DNA of 64,000 nt from DATAOG01 sp963757395 (GTDB lineage Bacteria; Pseudomonadota; Alphaproteobacteria; Geminicoccales; Geminicoccaceae). Position 1 is the first letter of the stretch, and each line of letters begins with the position of its first letter. Made by a program: the position numbers and the translations under genes. The stretch lies in NCBI GenBank assembly GCA_963757395.1, contig CAVWRK010000001.1, positions 124,001 to 188,000 of the forward strand. The letters run 5' to 3'. Positions 8,082 to 17,841 of this stretch are shown piece after piece. Under the pieces are notes generated by a model. It made no database searches and was not told the origin of the DNA. It was given only the letters and a program-made list of their open reading frames with translations.

Positions 8082-10067
8082 TCAGACGTCGAGCTCCTCG
8101 ACCAGCTTGGCGTTGGCCTGGATGAAGGCGAGCCGCAGCTCGGGCCGGCGGCCCATCAGCTGCTCGACCAGCTCCTCGGTCGAGTGGACCTCGGGCCCGT
8201 CGGCGTCAAGCGCGATCTCAACCCGCTCGAGCACCCGGGTCTTCGGGTCCATCGTGGTCTCGCGCAACTGCCTGGCCGCCATCTCGCCCAGGCCCTTGAA
8301 GCGGCTGATCTCGACCTTCTTGCCCTTGAAGCGGGTCGCGATCAGCCGGTCGCGCGCGGCCTCGTCGCGGGCGTAGGCGATCTCGCCGCCGACGCTCAGG
8401 CGGAACAGGGGCGGCTGCGCGAGGTAGAGATGGCCGTCCCGGATCAGCTGCGGCATCTCGCGGAAGAAGAAGGTCATCAGCAGGGCCGCGATGTGGGCGC
8501 CATCGACGTCCGCATCGGTCATGATCACGACCTTGTCGTAGCGCAGGTCGTCGCCGCGATAGGCCTTGCCGTGGCCGCAGCCGAGCGCGGTCACCAGGTC
8601 GGCGAGCTCCTTGTTGGCGCGCAGCTTGTCGAGGCTGGCGCTGGCGGCGTTCAGGATCTTGCCACGCAACGGCAGGATCGCCTGGGTCTCGCGCTCGCGC
8701 GCCTGCTTGGCCGAGCCACCCGCGGAATCGCCCTCGACCAGAAAGATCTCGGTACCCTCGCGGCCGTCGATCGAGCAGTCGGCGAGCTTGCCGGGCAGCC
8801 GCAGCTTGCGGGTCGCGGTCTTGCGCGCGACCTCCTTGGAGCGCTTGCGGGCGAGCCGCTCCTCGGCGCGGCCGACGACGTGCTCGAGCACCGCGCGGCC
8901 GGCCTCGGCGTGGCCCGAGAGCCAGTGGTCGAAGTGGTCCTTGAGCGACAGCTCGACCTGGCGGCCGGCGTCGGGCGCGACCAGCTTGTCCTTGGTCTGG
9001 CCCTGGAACTGCGGGTTCGGGGTGAACAGCGACAGCAGCACGCAGGCGCTGCCGAGCAGGTCGTCGGCGCTGATCTGGGCGACCTTCCTGTTGCCGGTCA
9101 GCTCGCCGTAGGCGCGTAGCGCCCGGGTCAGCGCGTTGCGCAGCGCCTGCTCGTGGGAGCCGCCCAAGGACGTCGGGATGGTGTTGCAGTAGAGGCCGAC
9201 ATAGGGCTCCTCGTCGAGCGGCCAGGCGACCGCCCACTCGACCCGCCCCTGGCGGTCGCCGAGCTCGGCCTCGCCGACGAACGGCAGGTCGGTGACGCAC
9301 TCGCGCCCGGCCAGCGTCGCGGCGAGGAAGTCCTCGAGCCCGGCCGGGAAGTGGAACACGTCGCGCTCGGGCACCGCCTCGCTGCCGACCAGCAGCTCCG
9401 GGTCGCACTGCCAGCGGATCTCGACGCCGCGGAACAGATAGGCCTTGCTGCGCGCCATGCGGTGCAGCAGCGTCGGGCGGAAGCGCAACGTCGGGCCGAA
9501 GATCTCCGAATCGGGGCGAAAGCGGACCGTCGTGCCGCGCCGGTTGGGCGTGCTGCCGAGCGCCTCCAGCTCGCTCGCCGGCTGGCCGCGCACGAAGCTC
9601 TGGCGCCAGAGCTGGCGGTTGCGCGCGACCTCGACGGTCAGCTCCTCGGCGAGCGCGTTGACCACCGAGACCCCGACCCCGTGCAGCCCGCCCGCGGTCT
9701 GGTAGACCTTGGCGCCGAACTTGCCGCCCGAGTGCAGCGTGGTCATGATCACCTCGAGCGCCGAGCGGTCCGGAAACTTGGGGTGCGGATCGACCGGGAT
9801 GCCGCGGCCGTTGTCGCGCACGGTGACCGCACCGTCGGCCTCGAGCTTGAGCTCGATCCAGCTGGCGTGGCCGGCGACCGCCTCGTCCATGGCGTTGTCG
9901 AGCAGCTCGGCGACCAGGTGGTGGAGCGCCCGCTCGTCGGTGCCGCCGATGAACATGCCCGGCCGCCTGCGGACCGGCTCGAGGCCTTCCAGCACCTCGA
10001 TGTCGGCGGCGGTGTAGTCGGCGGGCGTGCTGGTCGGGCGCGGCTCGCCTTGGTAAAGGTCGTGCAT
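8082..10067 (-). CDS. parE: DNA topoisomerase IV subunit B
   Basis: A 661-residue type IIA topoisomerase ATPase subunit. The GHKL ATP-binding motifs are ELLDNAMDEAV, DNGRGIPVD and GGLHGVGVSVVNAL. A transducer region follows, then a TOPRIM domain with EIFLVEGDSAGGSAKQ, PLRGKILN and the Mg2+-binding DADVDG. The length matches ParE and lacks the ~170-residue GyrB insertion of some proteobacteria, so I call parE rather than gyrB. The start at MHDLYQGE fits the family; the longer frame to 10520 crosses non-coding sequence. It works with ParC to decatenate replicated chromosomes. Confidence 0.95.
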   Translation of the reverse strand: MHDLYQGEPRPTSTPADYTAADIEVLEGLEPVRRRPGMFIGGTDERALHHLVAELLDNAMDEAVAGHASWIELKLEADGAVTVRDNGRGIPVDPHPKFPDRSALEVIMTTLHSGGKFGAKVYQTAGGLHGVGVSVVNALAEELTVEVARNRQLWRQSFVRGQPASELEALGSTPNRRGTTVRFRPDSEIFGPTLRFRPTLLHRMARSKAYLFRGVEIRWQCDPELLVGSEAVPERDVFHFPAGLEDFLAATLAGRECVTDLPFVGEAELGDRQGRVEWAVAWPLDEEPYVGLYCNTIPTSLGGSHEQALRNALTRALRAYGELTGNRKVAQISADDLLGSACVLLSLFTPNPQFQGQTKDKLVAPDAGRQVELSLKDHFDHWLSGHAEAGRAVLEHVVGRAEERLARKRSKEVARKTATRKLRLPGKLADCSIDGREGTEIFLVEGDSAGGSAKQARERETQAILPLRGKILNAASASLDKLRANKELADLVTALGCGHGKAYRGDDLRYDKVVIMTDADVDGAHIAALLMTFFFREMPQLIRDGHLYLAQPPLFRLSVGGEIAYARDEAARDRLIATRFKGKKVEISRFKGLGEMAARQLRETTMDPKTRVLERVEIALDADGPEVHSTEELVEQLMGRRPELRLAFIQANAKLVEELDV

Positions 10068-10196
10068 GGCGCGTATATGCCCTAGCGTGGGGCTCAAGGC
10101 AAGGCTCCACCGCGCTTTCGCTTCAAGATGCGGTGCGAGATCGATACCAAGGGCCCAAGATGTAGTTGTTGATTGCCGCAGATCGATGAAGAACAG

Positions 10197-10512
10197 ATGA
10201 ACGCCGCTCGTCTTACCCGCCGTTGGCAGGAAGCGGCCGGCGATCCGGCGCGCATGCCCGAGGCGCTGGTCGACGAGAGCGACGATCCGGCCACCGGACT
10301 CGTGACGCGCGATTTCCTGCGCGCGGAGCTCGCCCAGGTGCGCGAAGAGATTGCAACGCTGGGCGGTGAGTTGCGGTCGTGAGATCGCGGGCGCGCGGGC
10401 CGAGATCGCGGGCGCGCGGGGTGAGATCTGGCGGGTCGTGCTGACGGTGTTCGGTGTGCAGATCGTTCTGGTCGGGATCCTGGTCACGATCCTGTTCCAA
10501 GTGCTGCGCTGA
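10197..10512 (+). CDS. Small coiled-coil membrane-anchored protein, frameshifted
   Basis: An ATG at 10197 (or TTG at 10173) opens a frame with an N-terminal RLTRRWQEA segment and a helix ending REEIATLGGELRS, stopping at 10382. One base on, a second frame continues the same heptad pattern (REIAGARAEIAGARGE). It ends in a single membrane helix (VVLTVFGVQIVLVGILVTIL) and a stop at 10510-10512. Dropping one T at about 10377 joins the two into ~104 residues. The coiled coil plus C-terminal membrane anchor resembles DUF1640-type proteins. The 316-base span is 3n+1, as expected for one inserted base. Confidence 0.6.
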
Positions 10513-11017
10513 GGCGGCACCCGATGTCCCCGAACCTATGGCCATAGGGAAGGAGACCGGCCGTCTCGCGGCCCGAGCGCACCGGCCTCAGTTGCCGAGC
10601 CGCCGCTGGTATTCGGTCCTGACGACCCGATAGCACGCGCAGACGTCCGCGCGAGCACCGTCCGGTCGACGATCGCGATCCTGCGGCGCCGGTCACGGAT
10701 CGCCCAGCGTTGCTGCAGTCTGGCGGCAGTCCCGGACACCCTCGTTCGGCGCCCGCCCGGCATCTCGACGAGCGCCTCCCGAGTGTCGCGATCGGCCTCG
10801 GCGCCTCGCCTGGCGCCTGGACGATCGCGCTGATCGGCGTGATCTCGCGGCCGAACTGCCGGCTTCGGTGGGCTGGCATCGACCGGAGCCGCTCAGTTTG
10901 TCATGTACGCCGCGGTACCGAGAGGGTAAGGATGACGCGGGCACGATCGCGGTGGCGGCAGCCTTAGTGTGCTGCCGAAGATTTTAGGGGGCACTCCTGG
11001 CTGAGACTCGCGCTTCG
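10513..11017. other. 505-base gap with no recognisable gene
   Basis: ORFs on both strands give arginine- and alanine-rich translations without motifs. A minus-strand frame around 10560-10880 has fragments such as HRRA...DRTVLARTS that could be an old gene remnant, but I cannot assign it. No terminator hairpin or convincing promoter is visible. Confidence 0.4.
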
Positions 11018-14000
11018 GTGCCGCGGGGAAGCCCTCGGTCGGGCATCGACCGGGGCGCAGGGCTGTCCGAAAAGAGCCACCAGCGATCGGCGCCGTCGCC
11101 GGCCGAAGACGCCCCGGTGGCCGCCTTCCCGATCGTCGGAATCGGGGCATCGGCGGGCGGCATCGAGGCGCTCGAGAAGTTCTTCGCCGCCATGTCGGCC
11201 GACAGCGGCCTCGCCTTCGTGGTCGTCCAGCACCTCGACCCGACCCGGCAGAGCCACATGGTCGAGCTGCTCGGCCGGCACACCCGGATGGACGTGGTCC
11301 CGGTCGAGGAGGGCGCCAGGGTCCAGCCCGACCGCGTGTACATGATCCTGCCCAACCGCGAGCTGACGATCCGAGGCGGCGTGCTGCACCTCGCCGAGCC
11401 CAGCGAGCGGCGCGGCGCCCGGCATCCGATCGACACCTTCTTCGTCTCGCTCGCCGAGGATCAAAGCGAGCGGGCGATCGCCGTCATCCTGTCCGGCACC
11501 GGCAGCAACGGCACCTCCGGGAGCCGCGCGATCAAGGGCGGCGGTGGCCTGGTGCTCGCGCAGCTGCCCGAGACCGCGCAGCACCCCGGCATGCCGCGCA
11601 GCGCGATCGCCTCCGGCATGGTCGACCTTATGCTGGCGCCCGAGGCGATGCCCGAAGCGTTGTTGCGTTACGTCCGGCACTTCTATGTCGCGCACGGGGA
11701 CGAGGCGGCCGAGCCGACCCGGGAGCTCGACGTCCAGATCAACCGGATCCTGGCGCTGCTGCGGGCCCGGAGCGGCCACGAATTCGACTGTTACAAGCGC
11801 AACATGGTGCAGCGTCGCATCCACCGGCGCATGGGCCTGAAGGGCATCGAGCGGGTCGCCCACTACGAAGACGTCCTGCGGCGCAGTCCGGATGAGGTCG
11901 CGGCGCTGGTCAACGACCTGATGATCAACGTCACCGGCTTCTTTCGCGATCCTCCGGCCTGGCAGGAGCTGAACGCCAAGGTGATCGAGCCCTTGGTCAG
12001 AGAGCGGCAGGTCGGCGATGCCATCCGCGTCTGGACGCCCGCGTGCGCGACCGGCGAGGAGGCCTATTCGCTCGCAATCCTGCTGGCGGAAGCCGCCGAG
12101 GCCGCGCACAAGAGCTTCGACGTCAAGATCTTCGCGACCGATACCGCCGGGGACAATCTGAGCGTCGGCCGTCGCGGCGTGTTTGCGGGCACGATCGAGG
12201 AGGACTTTTCGGTCGAGCGTCTGCGCCGCTTCTTCGTCCCGGCCGGTGACGGCTACCAGATCCGGAAGGACCTGCGCGACTGGCTGGTGTTCGCGCCGCA
12301 GAACCTGCTCCAGGACCCGCCGTTCTCGCAGGTCGATCTGGCCACCTGCCGCAATCTCCTGATCTATCTCGAGGAGGAGGCGCAGCGGAAGGTGCTGGCG
12401 CTGCTGCATTTTGCACTCCGCGAGGGCGGCCACCTGTTCCTCGGCAGTGCCGAGACGGTCGGCCGCCAGCACGATCTGTTCGAGACCGTCTCGAAGAAGT
12501 GGCGGATCTACCGGCGGATCGGCGGCACCCGCCACGACCTGGTCGATTTCCCGGTCCCCGGGCGCGCGGACAGCGGCCGGACGGGCAGCTCTGTACGCGG
12601 CCCTGGAGGCCTTGCCCGAGACCGGGATCGCCGACGCAGCCCGGCGTGCCTTGGCCGAGCAGTTCGCGCCGGCCTCGGTGCTGATCGACCGCGGCCATCG
12701 CATCGTCTATTTCCACGGCCAGACGGACCGGTTCCTGACGCAACCGCCCGGCGAGCCGACCCGGGACCTCTACGGCATGGCGCGCGAGGGCTTGCGGACC
12801 AAGCTCAGGGTCGCGATCGGGCAGGCGATCAAGGACAACCGGCGGATCACCACGGCGGCCTGGGTCAGGCTCGGGGCCGAGCTGGTGGCGGTGACCGTGA
12901 CCGTGGCGCCGCTGCCCGGCCACCGGGCCGACCGCCAGTTGCTGGTGAGCTTCGAGGAGGACCGCGAACCGGCAGAGCCGGAGGCCGGCCAGGCGCCGGC
13001 CGCCGATCACGGTGACGGGGAGGGCGGGTTCGAGGCCGAACTGGGGCAGGTCCGGGACGAGCTCAGCCGGACGATCGGCGAGCTCGAGGCCTCAAACGAG
13101 GACCTCAAGGCCTCGAACGAGGAAATCACCTCGATGAACGAGGAGCTCCAATCGGCCAACGAGGAGCTCGAGACCTCCAAGGAGGAGCTGCAGTCGCTCA
13201 ACGAGGAGCTGAATACCGTCAACAGTCAGCTGCAACGCAAGGTCGAGGAGCTGGAGGCCACGACCAACGATCTCAGCAACCTGCTCGTGAGCACCGACAT
13301 CGCCACGGTCTTCCTCGACCGGCGCTTTCGGATCCGCTGGTTCACGCCCGCGGTCAACAAGCTGATCGGGGTGATCCAGGACGACATCGGGCGGCCGATC
13401 GCCCATTTCGCCCCCAAGTTCAGCGACCCGAACCTCCTCCGCGACGCGCAGACCGTGCTCGACCAGCTGACGCCGGTGCAGACCGAGGTGCCGAGTGAGG
13501 ATGGCCGCTGGTACCTGCGCCGGATCGCGCCTTACCGCACCCAAAACAATCGGATCGACGGCGTGGTCCTGACCTTTTCCGACGTCACCGAGGTCAAGGC
13601 CGCCGAACAGGCCGTACGCGCCGCGCACGACCAGATCGCTCAGGTCTACGATTCGGTGCCGCACCCGCTGGTGGTGCTCGCCCCCGATCTCCGGGTCAGG
13701 TCGGCCAACCGGGCATTCTACGACATGTTCCAGGTCGCGCCGGGCACGACCCAAGGGTGGGCGATCTACGATCTCGGCAACCGGCAATGGGACCTTGAGC
13801 CGCTGCGTCAGCTGCTCGCCAAGGTCGTGCCCGATCGCGCAACGTTCGCGGACTTCGTGATCGAGCATGAGTTCGAGCACCTCGGCCGGCGGACGATGCT
13901 GCTCGACGCCCGGCGGGTCAACGATGCCGACCTGGTCCTGCTCTCGATCCGGGACGTCACCGAAGAGAGACAGTGGCAGGCGCATCAGAAGCTGCTGGTC

Positions 14001-14630
14001 TCCGAGCTCAGCCATCGGGTCAAGAACACGCTCGCGACCGTGCAGAGCATCGCCGCCCAGACCATCCGCCACTCGAAGACCCTGGAGTCGTTCTACCAGG
14101 ATTTCAGCGGCCGGCTGCAGGCGCTCGGAGGCGCCCACGCCATGCTGACCGCGCGCAGCTGGCAGAGCCTGAGTCTCCGGGCAGTGGCCCTCGAGTCGCT
14201 ACGCGCCTACGCCCCGGACGCCGATCGCGTCCGGCTCGAGGGGCCGGAGGTCGAGCTCAAGCCAGGCACCGCCCTGGCTCTGAGCCTGGTGGTCCATGAG
14301 CTCGCGACCAACGCCGCAAGGTACGGCGCGCTGTCGAACCAGGCGGGTCGGGTCGCGATCACCTGGGATCTGATCAGCACCGAGGACCGGCAGAGCTTGC
14401 GCTTCGTCTGGCGCGAGAGCGGCGGGCCCGAGGTCAGGAGCGCGCCCGCGCGCGGTTTCGGCCTGAGCCTGATCGAGCGGATCACGGGCCATGAGCTCGA
14501 CGGGGAGACCCGCTACGACTTCGCGCCGGAGGGGTTCGTCTGCGAGCTCGTGCTGGCCTACGGCGAGGACAACTTCCGGATGCCGGCCGCGCCCGGGCCG
14601 CCTAGCTCCGCGCGAACGTCGCCGTCATGA
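11018..14630 (+). CDS. CheB-CheR-PAS-HWE hybrid histidine kinase, one frameshift
   Basis: About 1200 residues when two frames are joined. The order is: CheB methylesterase-like domain (GASAGG, QHLDP); CheR methyltransferase-like domain (NVTGFFRD, CATGEEAYS, CRNLLIYL); a long NEEL-rich coiled coil (13070-13260); two PAS-like domains; and a C-terminal HWE kinase with phospho-site HRVKN, N-box HELATNA and the WRE motif. The frame changes once near 12560-12590; the 3613-base span is 3n+1. In the CheB domain the usual SGTGSDGT reads SGTGSNGT, replacing the catalytic Asp by Asn. The start is a GTG with no strong ribosome site. The likely partner is the convergent receiver protein. Confidence 0.88.
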
Positions 14631-14982
14631 GCCGCTTGAGCTCCGGTCCCGAATAGGGCTTGCGCAGGCGGGCGTAGCCGTCCAGGTGCTTGGGGAAGGT
14701 GTAGCTGTGCTCGTAGCCGGTGGCGAAGATCATGCGTACGCCGCGGCGGGCGAGCTCGTCGGCCACCGGGAACACCGCCCGATCGCGCAGATTGACGTCG
14801 AGGACCGCGCCGTCCAGCGGCTCGTCGCGGGCCAGCCGGAGGGCCTGGTCGACCGTGGCCGCCGGGCCGACCGTCTCGCAGCCGCAGTCCCTGAGCACCT
14901 GCTCGAGCTCCATGGCCGCCAAGACGTTGTCCTCGGCGACCAGGATCCGCAGGCCATCGAGGGGCTGCTGCCGATCCATCAT
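14602..14982 (-). CDS. Single-domain response regulator (CheY-like receiver)
   Basis: A 126-residue receiver domain. The acidic pair is in ILVAEDN, the phospho-acceptor Asp is in VLDVNL, the Thr/Ala switch is in IFATGY and the Lys is in LRKP. There is no output domain. This type commonly partners HWE kinases in alphaproteobacteria. It converges on the hybrid kinase gene, and the last 29 bases of each overlap on opposite strands. The pairing is inferred from position. Confidence 0.88.
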   Translation of the reverse strand: MMDRQQPLDGLRILVAEDNVLAAMELEQVLRDCGCETVGPAATVDQALRLARDEPLDGAVLDVNLRDRAVFPVADELARRGVRMIFATGYEHSYTFPKHLDGYARLRKPYSGPELKRLMTATFARS

Positions 14983-15213
14983 CGCCGCCTACTCTCCTTG
15001 CCCATCGGCACGTGCGCGCATGCCGTCATCCGGCTAACGACGCCAGACCCGTCGAAGTTCCACCGCGAAGGGTAGATCCCGGCCAAATTGCGCCTTCGGG
15101 TGGAAGGAGGTCGAGTGGCGTGCGGCGCCGCCCTCTCGACGAGGCCGCCTCCGAGCGGCCAAGATACCGGCCGCGCAAGGCTTGCCCGGGGACCACGGCA
15201 GGAAGGACGGAGG

Positions 15214-15621
15214 ATGGCGCAGAACGTCGTCGACCACACCCAACCGGAGCGCGGCGAGCCCGCGGTGCGGACGCTGGCGATGCCGGCCGACACCAACCCG
15301 TCCGGCGACATCTTCGGCGGCTGGGTGCTGGCGCAGATGGACCTCGCCGCCGGCATCGTCGCGGCCCAGCGGGCGCGCGGCCGGGTCGCGACCGCGGCGC
15401 TCGATGGCATGTCGTTCCACAAGCCGGTCTACGTCGGCGACCTGGTCAGCTGCTACGCCAAGGTGGTCCGGATCGGGCGCTCATCGATGACCGTCCAGGT
15501 CGACACCTTCGTGCTCCGCCGGCGCGACGGCGAGGAGGTCAAGGTGACCGAGGGCCGCTTCACCCTGGTCGCGATCGACGAACAGGGCCGGCCGCGGCCG
15601 GTGTCGACGGCGGCGGGCTGA
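15214..15621 (+). CDS. Acyl-CoA thioesterase, YciA-type hot-dog fold
   Basis: A 135-residue hot-dog protein. The family signature is present: TLAMPADTNPSGDIFGGWVLAQMD, with the conserved Asn and Asp of the active site, followed by DGMSFHKPVYVGDLVSCYA. It hydrolyses short to medium acyl-CoA thioesters to the free acid and CoA in the cytosol. The start at 15214 has GGACGGAGG just upstream; the longer frame to 15088 has no conserved sequence. It stands alone, 243 bases before the nitrile hydratase cluster. Confidence 0.85.
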   Translation: MAQNVVDHTQPERGEPAVRTLAMPADTNPSGDIFGGWVLAQMDLAAGIVAAQRARGRVATAALDGMSFHKPVYVGDLVSCYAKVVRIGRSSMTVQVDTFVLRRRDGEEVKVTEGRFTLVAIDEQGRPRPVSTAAG

Positions 15622-15864
15622 GGTCGCTTTCGATCGGTTCCGCCGTGATCCGATATTTGGCGCCGGTCACTCCCTTCCAGGAGCGGATCGCGGCCGTGCC
15701 GACGAGGTCGCGGCCCGCTCGACGCCCTGCTCGAATGGGCGGCGCTGCGGCCGGAGCGATCGCGGCCCGGGCAGCGCCGGTGACCGGCGTCGAACCGCTC
15801 GGAGCTATGGCCAAGCCCGCTGGTCTGCGCTAGAGTTCCGCAACTGCTGCGCAGGGAGGCCGCG

Positions 15865-16470
15865 ATGACCGCGCACCACCACAACCGCCCCCTGACCGAG
15901 GTCGAGCTGCGGGTCAAGGCGCTGGAATCACTGTTGACCGAGAAGGGGCTGATCGATCCCGCCGCGGTCGACGAGATCATCGAGACCTACGAGCACAAGG
16001 TCGGGCCGCGCAATGGTGCGAAGGTGGTGGCGCGCGCCTGGGTCGATCCGGACTACAGGCAGCGGCTGCTGACCGAGGGTACCGGGGCGATCGCCGAGCT
16101 CGGCTTCTCCGGCGTCCAGGGCGAGGACATGGTGGTCGTCGAGAACACGGACGCCGTCCACAACCTGGTCGTGTGCACGCTCTGCTCCTGCTATCCCTGG
16201 CCGACGCTCGGCCTGCCGCCGGTCTGGTACAAGTCGGCGCCTTATCGCGCGCGCGCCGTGAGCGATCCGCGCGGCGTGCTCGAGGAGTTCGGCGTCGCCC
16301 TGCCAGCCCAAACCGAGGTCCGGGTCTGGGACAGCAACGCCGAGCTCCGCTACCTCGTGCTGCCCAAGCGGCCGGCCGGCACCGAGGCGATGTCGGAGGG
16401 CGAGCTGGCCGCACTCGTGACCCGCGATTCGATGATTGGCGTCGGTCTGCCGCGCTCGCCGAAGGGCTGA
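15865..16470 (+). CDS. nthA: Nitrile hydratase alpha subunit, cobalt type
   Basis: A 201-residue subunit carrying the metal site. The claw motif at residues 104-109 is C-T-L-C-S-C; Thr at the second position marks the low-spin Co(III) type, where Fe enzymes have Ser. The two inner Cys are normally oxidised to sulfinate and sulfenate. YPWPTLGLPPVWYKS and YRARAV follow, as in the family. It hydrates nitriles to amides with the beta parts encoded by the next two genes. It starts at ATG 15865 and is 23 bases from the beta-N gene. The activator and CbtB genes downstream fit cobalt use. Confidence 0.93.
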   Translation: MTAHHHNRPLTEVELRVKALESLLTEKGLIDPAAVDEIIETYEHKVGPRNGAKVVARAWVDPDYRQRLLTEGTGAIAELGFSGVQGEDMVVVENTDAVHNLVVCTLCSCYPWPTLGLPPVWYKSAPYRARAVSDPRGVLEEFGVALPAQTEVRVWDSNAELRYLVLPKRPAGTEAMSEGELAALVTRDSMIGVGLPRSPKG

Positions 16471-16493
16471 CGAGCGGGCGCCGGGAGGAACCC

Positions 16494-16805
16494 ATGAACG
16501 GCATCCACGATCTGGGCGGCATGCACGGTATGGGGCCGATCCGGCCCGAGGCCGACGAGCCGGTGTTCCACGAGGACTGGGAGCGCCGTGTGTTCGGCGT
16601 GTTCATCGCGAGCTTTGCGGGCGGCCAGTTCAACGTCGACGAGTTCCGGCACGCGATCGAGCGGATGGACCCGGCGCACTACCTGGAATCGAGCTACTAC
16701 GAGCACTGGCTGACCGCCGTCGAGACTCTTTTGGTCGAGAAGGGTGCCTTGACCCGGGCCGAGCTCGAAGCGCGCCGGGCGGAGCTTGCGAAGGAGGCGG
16801 CCTGA
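16494..16805 (+). CDS. Nitrile hydratase beta subunit, N-terminal half as separate protein
   Basis: A 103-residue protein beginning MNGIHDLGGMHGMGP, the classic start of nitrile hydratase beta. It continues VFHEDWERRVFG and YYEHWLTAVETLLVEKG and stops where a normal (~220-residue) beta subunit would cross into its C-terminal domain. GGGAGGAACCC gives a ribosome site before ATG 16494. Its stop overlaps the next start (TGATG). The split is known in toyocamycin nitrile hydratase and thiocyanate hydrolase, so it is not a frameshift artefact: both parts have their own starts. Confidence 0.9.
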   Translation: MNGIHDLGGMHGMGPIRPEADEPVFHEDWERRVFGVFIASFAGGQFNVDEFRHAIERMDPAHYLESSYYEHWLTAVETLLVEKGALTRAELEARRAELAKEAA

Positions 16806-17155
16806 TGCCAGCGCTGACCAAGGACATGGTGCCGGGCCTGGTCGCGACCGGCGGCTCGACCCGGGTCGAGGCCGACGTGCCGGCCAAGCTCAAGGCCGGC
16901 GACCGGATCGTCGTGCGCAACATCAACCCCGCCCGGCACACGCGCCTGCCCCGCTACGTACGCGGCAAGCCGGGCGTGGTCGAGCACGACCACGGCGTGT
17001 TCATCTTTCCCGACACCAGCGCCCACGGCGCGGGCCCAAAGCCGCAGCACGTCTACAGCGTCAAGTTCGCGGCCCGGGACCTCTGGGGTGGCGATGCGCC
17101 GTCCCGGGACCACCTCTACCTCGATCTCTGGGACGATTATCTGGACCGCGCCTGA
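16805..17155 (+). CDS. Nitrile hydratase beta subunit, C-terminal (SH3-like) half as separate protein
   Basis: A 116-residue protein matching the C-terminal SH3-like barrel of nitrile hydratase beta: GDRIVVRNINPARHTRLPRYVRGKPG, then a DHGVFIFPDT segment and YSVKFAARDLWG. This domain packs on the alpha subunit and lines the active-site channel. Its ATG shares one base with the stop of the beta-N gene. Together the three genes give an alpha/beta-N/beta-C heterotrimer. Confidence 0.92.
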   Translation: MPALTKDMVPGLVATGGSTRVEADVPAKLKAGDRIVVRNINPARHTRLPRYVRGKPGVVEHDHGVFIFPDTSAHGAGPKPQHVYSVKFAARDLWGGDAPSRDHLYLDLWDDYLDRA

Positions 17156-17165
17156 GACCTCGCCC

Positions 17166-17543
17166 ATGACCAGCCACCGCGTGCCGCCTCGCCATCCCGA
17201 CATGCCGCCGATCCCGCAGGACGGCGACGGCCCGGTGTTCGGCGAGCCCTGGGAGGCCCAGGCCTTCGCGATGGTGCTCGAGCTCTACGATCGGGGCCAC
17301 TTCACCTGGTCGGAATGGGTCCGCCACCTGAGCGCCGAGATCGCGGGCGCCAAGGTCCGGGGCGAGGCCGACCAGGGGAAGACCTACTACCGTCACTGGC
17401 TGGCCGCGCTCGAGAAACTGGTCGCGGCCAAGGGCCTGAGCTCGGCCGAGGAGCTCGCCGGCCGCCGCCAGGCCTGGGCCGAAGCCGACCACCACCGCGG
17501 CTTCGGCGAGCCGATCGTGCTCACGCCGCATGCCCACCATTGA
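17166..17543 (+). CDS. Nitrile hydratase accessory/activator protein
   Basis: A 125-residue protein with PPIPQDGDGPVFGEPWEAQAFAM and GHFTWSEWVRHLSAEI, the signature of the nitrile hydratase accessory family. It resembles the beta-N domain (EPWE..., YYRHWLAALEKLVAAKG) because activators act by subunit swapping to load cobalt into the alpha subunit. The ATG at 17166 follows the beta-C stop by 10 bases. Its His-rich end (HAHH) may hold metal. Confidence 0.9.
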   Translation: MTSHRVPPRHPDMPPIPQDGDGPVFGEPWEAQAFAMVLELYDRGHFTWSEWVRHLSAEIAGAKVRGEADQGKTYYRHWLAALEKLVAAKGLSSAEELAGRRQAWAEADHHRGFGEPIVLTPHAHH

Positions 17544-17592
17544 CCGCCCCCAACTCAACGCCGTGGCCGCACGGCATCAGGGAGCCAGAGCC

Positions 17593-17790
17593 ATGTCAAC
17601 GAACACCTGGACGATCCATCCGCCGGCGGCCGCCGCCCGCCCGCTGGCGCGCGCTCAGACCTGGCCGGCGGCCCTGGTCGCGGTCCTGCTGGGCGCGGTC
17701 ATCCTCTATGGGGTCGGCTTCGCGAGTACGCCGCTCTTGCACAACGCCGCGCACGACAGCCGCCACTCGCTGGCCTTCCCCTGCCACTGA
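17593..17790 (+). CDS. cbtB: CbtB-type cobalt uptake protein
   Basis: A 65-residue protein with one membrane helix (residues about 25-47, LVAVLLGAVILYGVGFA). It ends with a His-rich tail of the CbtB pattern, H-N-A-A-H-D-x-R-H-x-x-A-F-P-C-H. CbtB normally works with the five-helix CbtA in cobalt import, often under B12 riboswitch control. Here CbtA does not follow and no riboswitch is visible. Its place as fifth gene of the nitrile hydratase run suggests it supplies the cobalt. Confidence 0.85.
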   Translation: MSTNTWTIHPPAAAARPLARAQTWPAALVAVLLGAVILYGVGFASTPLLHNAAHDSRHSLAFPCH

Positions 17791-17841
17791 ACCAGGGCAG
17801 CGCCGCGCACCGGCGCTCCGCGCCAACCAGGAATGATGGCC

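Noticed and set aside
8218..10110. 630-aa minus-strand ORF overlapping parE
   Set aside because: Same strand, different frame; Arg/Pro/Gly-rich, whereas the parE frame has complete ATPase and TOPRIM motifs.
10384..10424. Short repeat GAGATCGCGGGCGCGCGGG twice
   Set aside because: It encodes the EIAGARA heptad of the small coiled-coil protein in its second frame, so it is explained by coding sequence rather than a mobile repeat or CRISPR.
15622..15864. B12 riboswitch before the nitrile hydratase/cbtB genes
   Set aside because: No B12-box-like sequence or conserved stem set seen; the region looks like plain GC-rich spacer.
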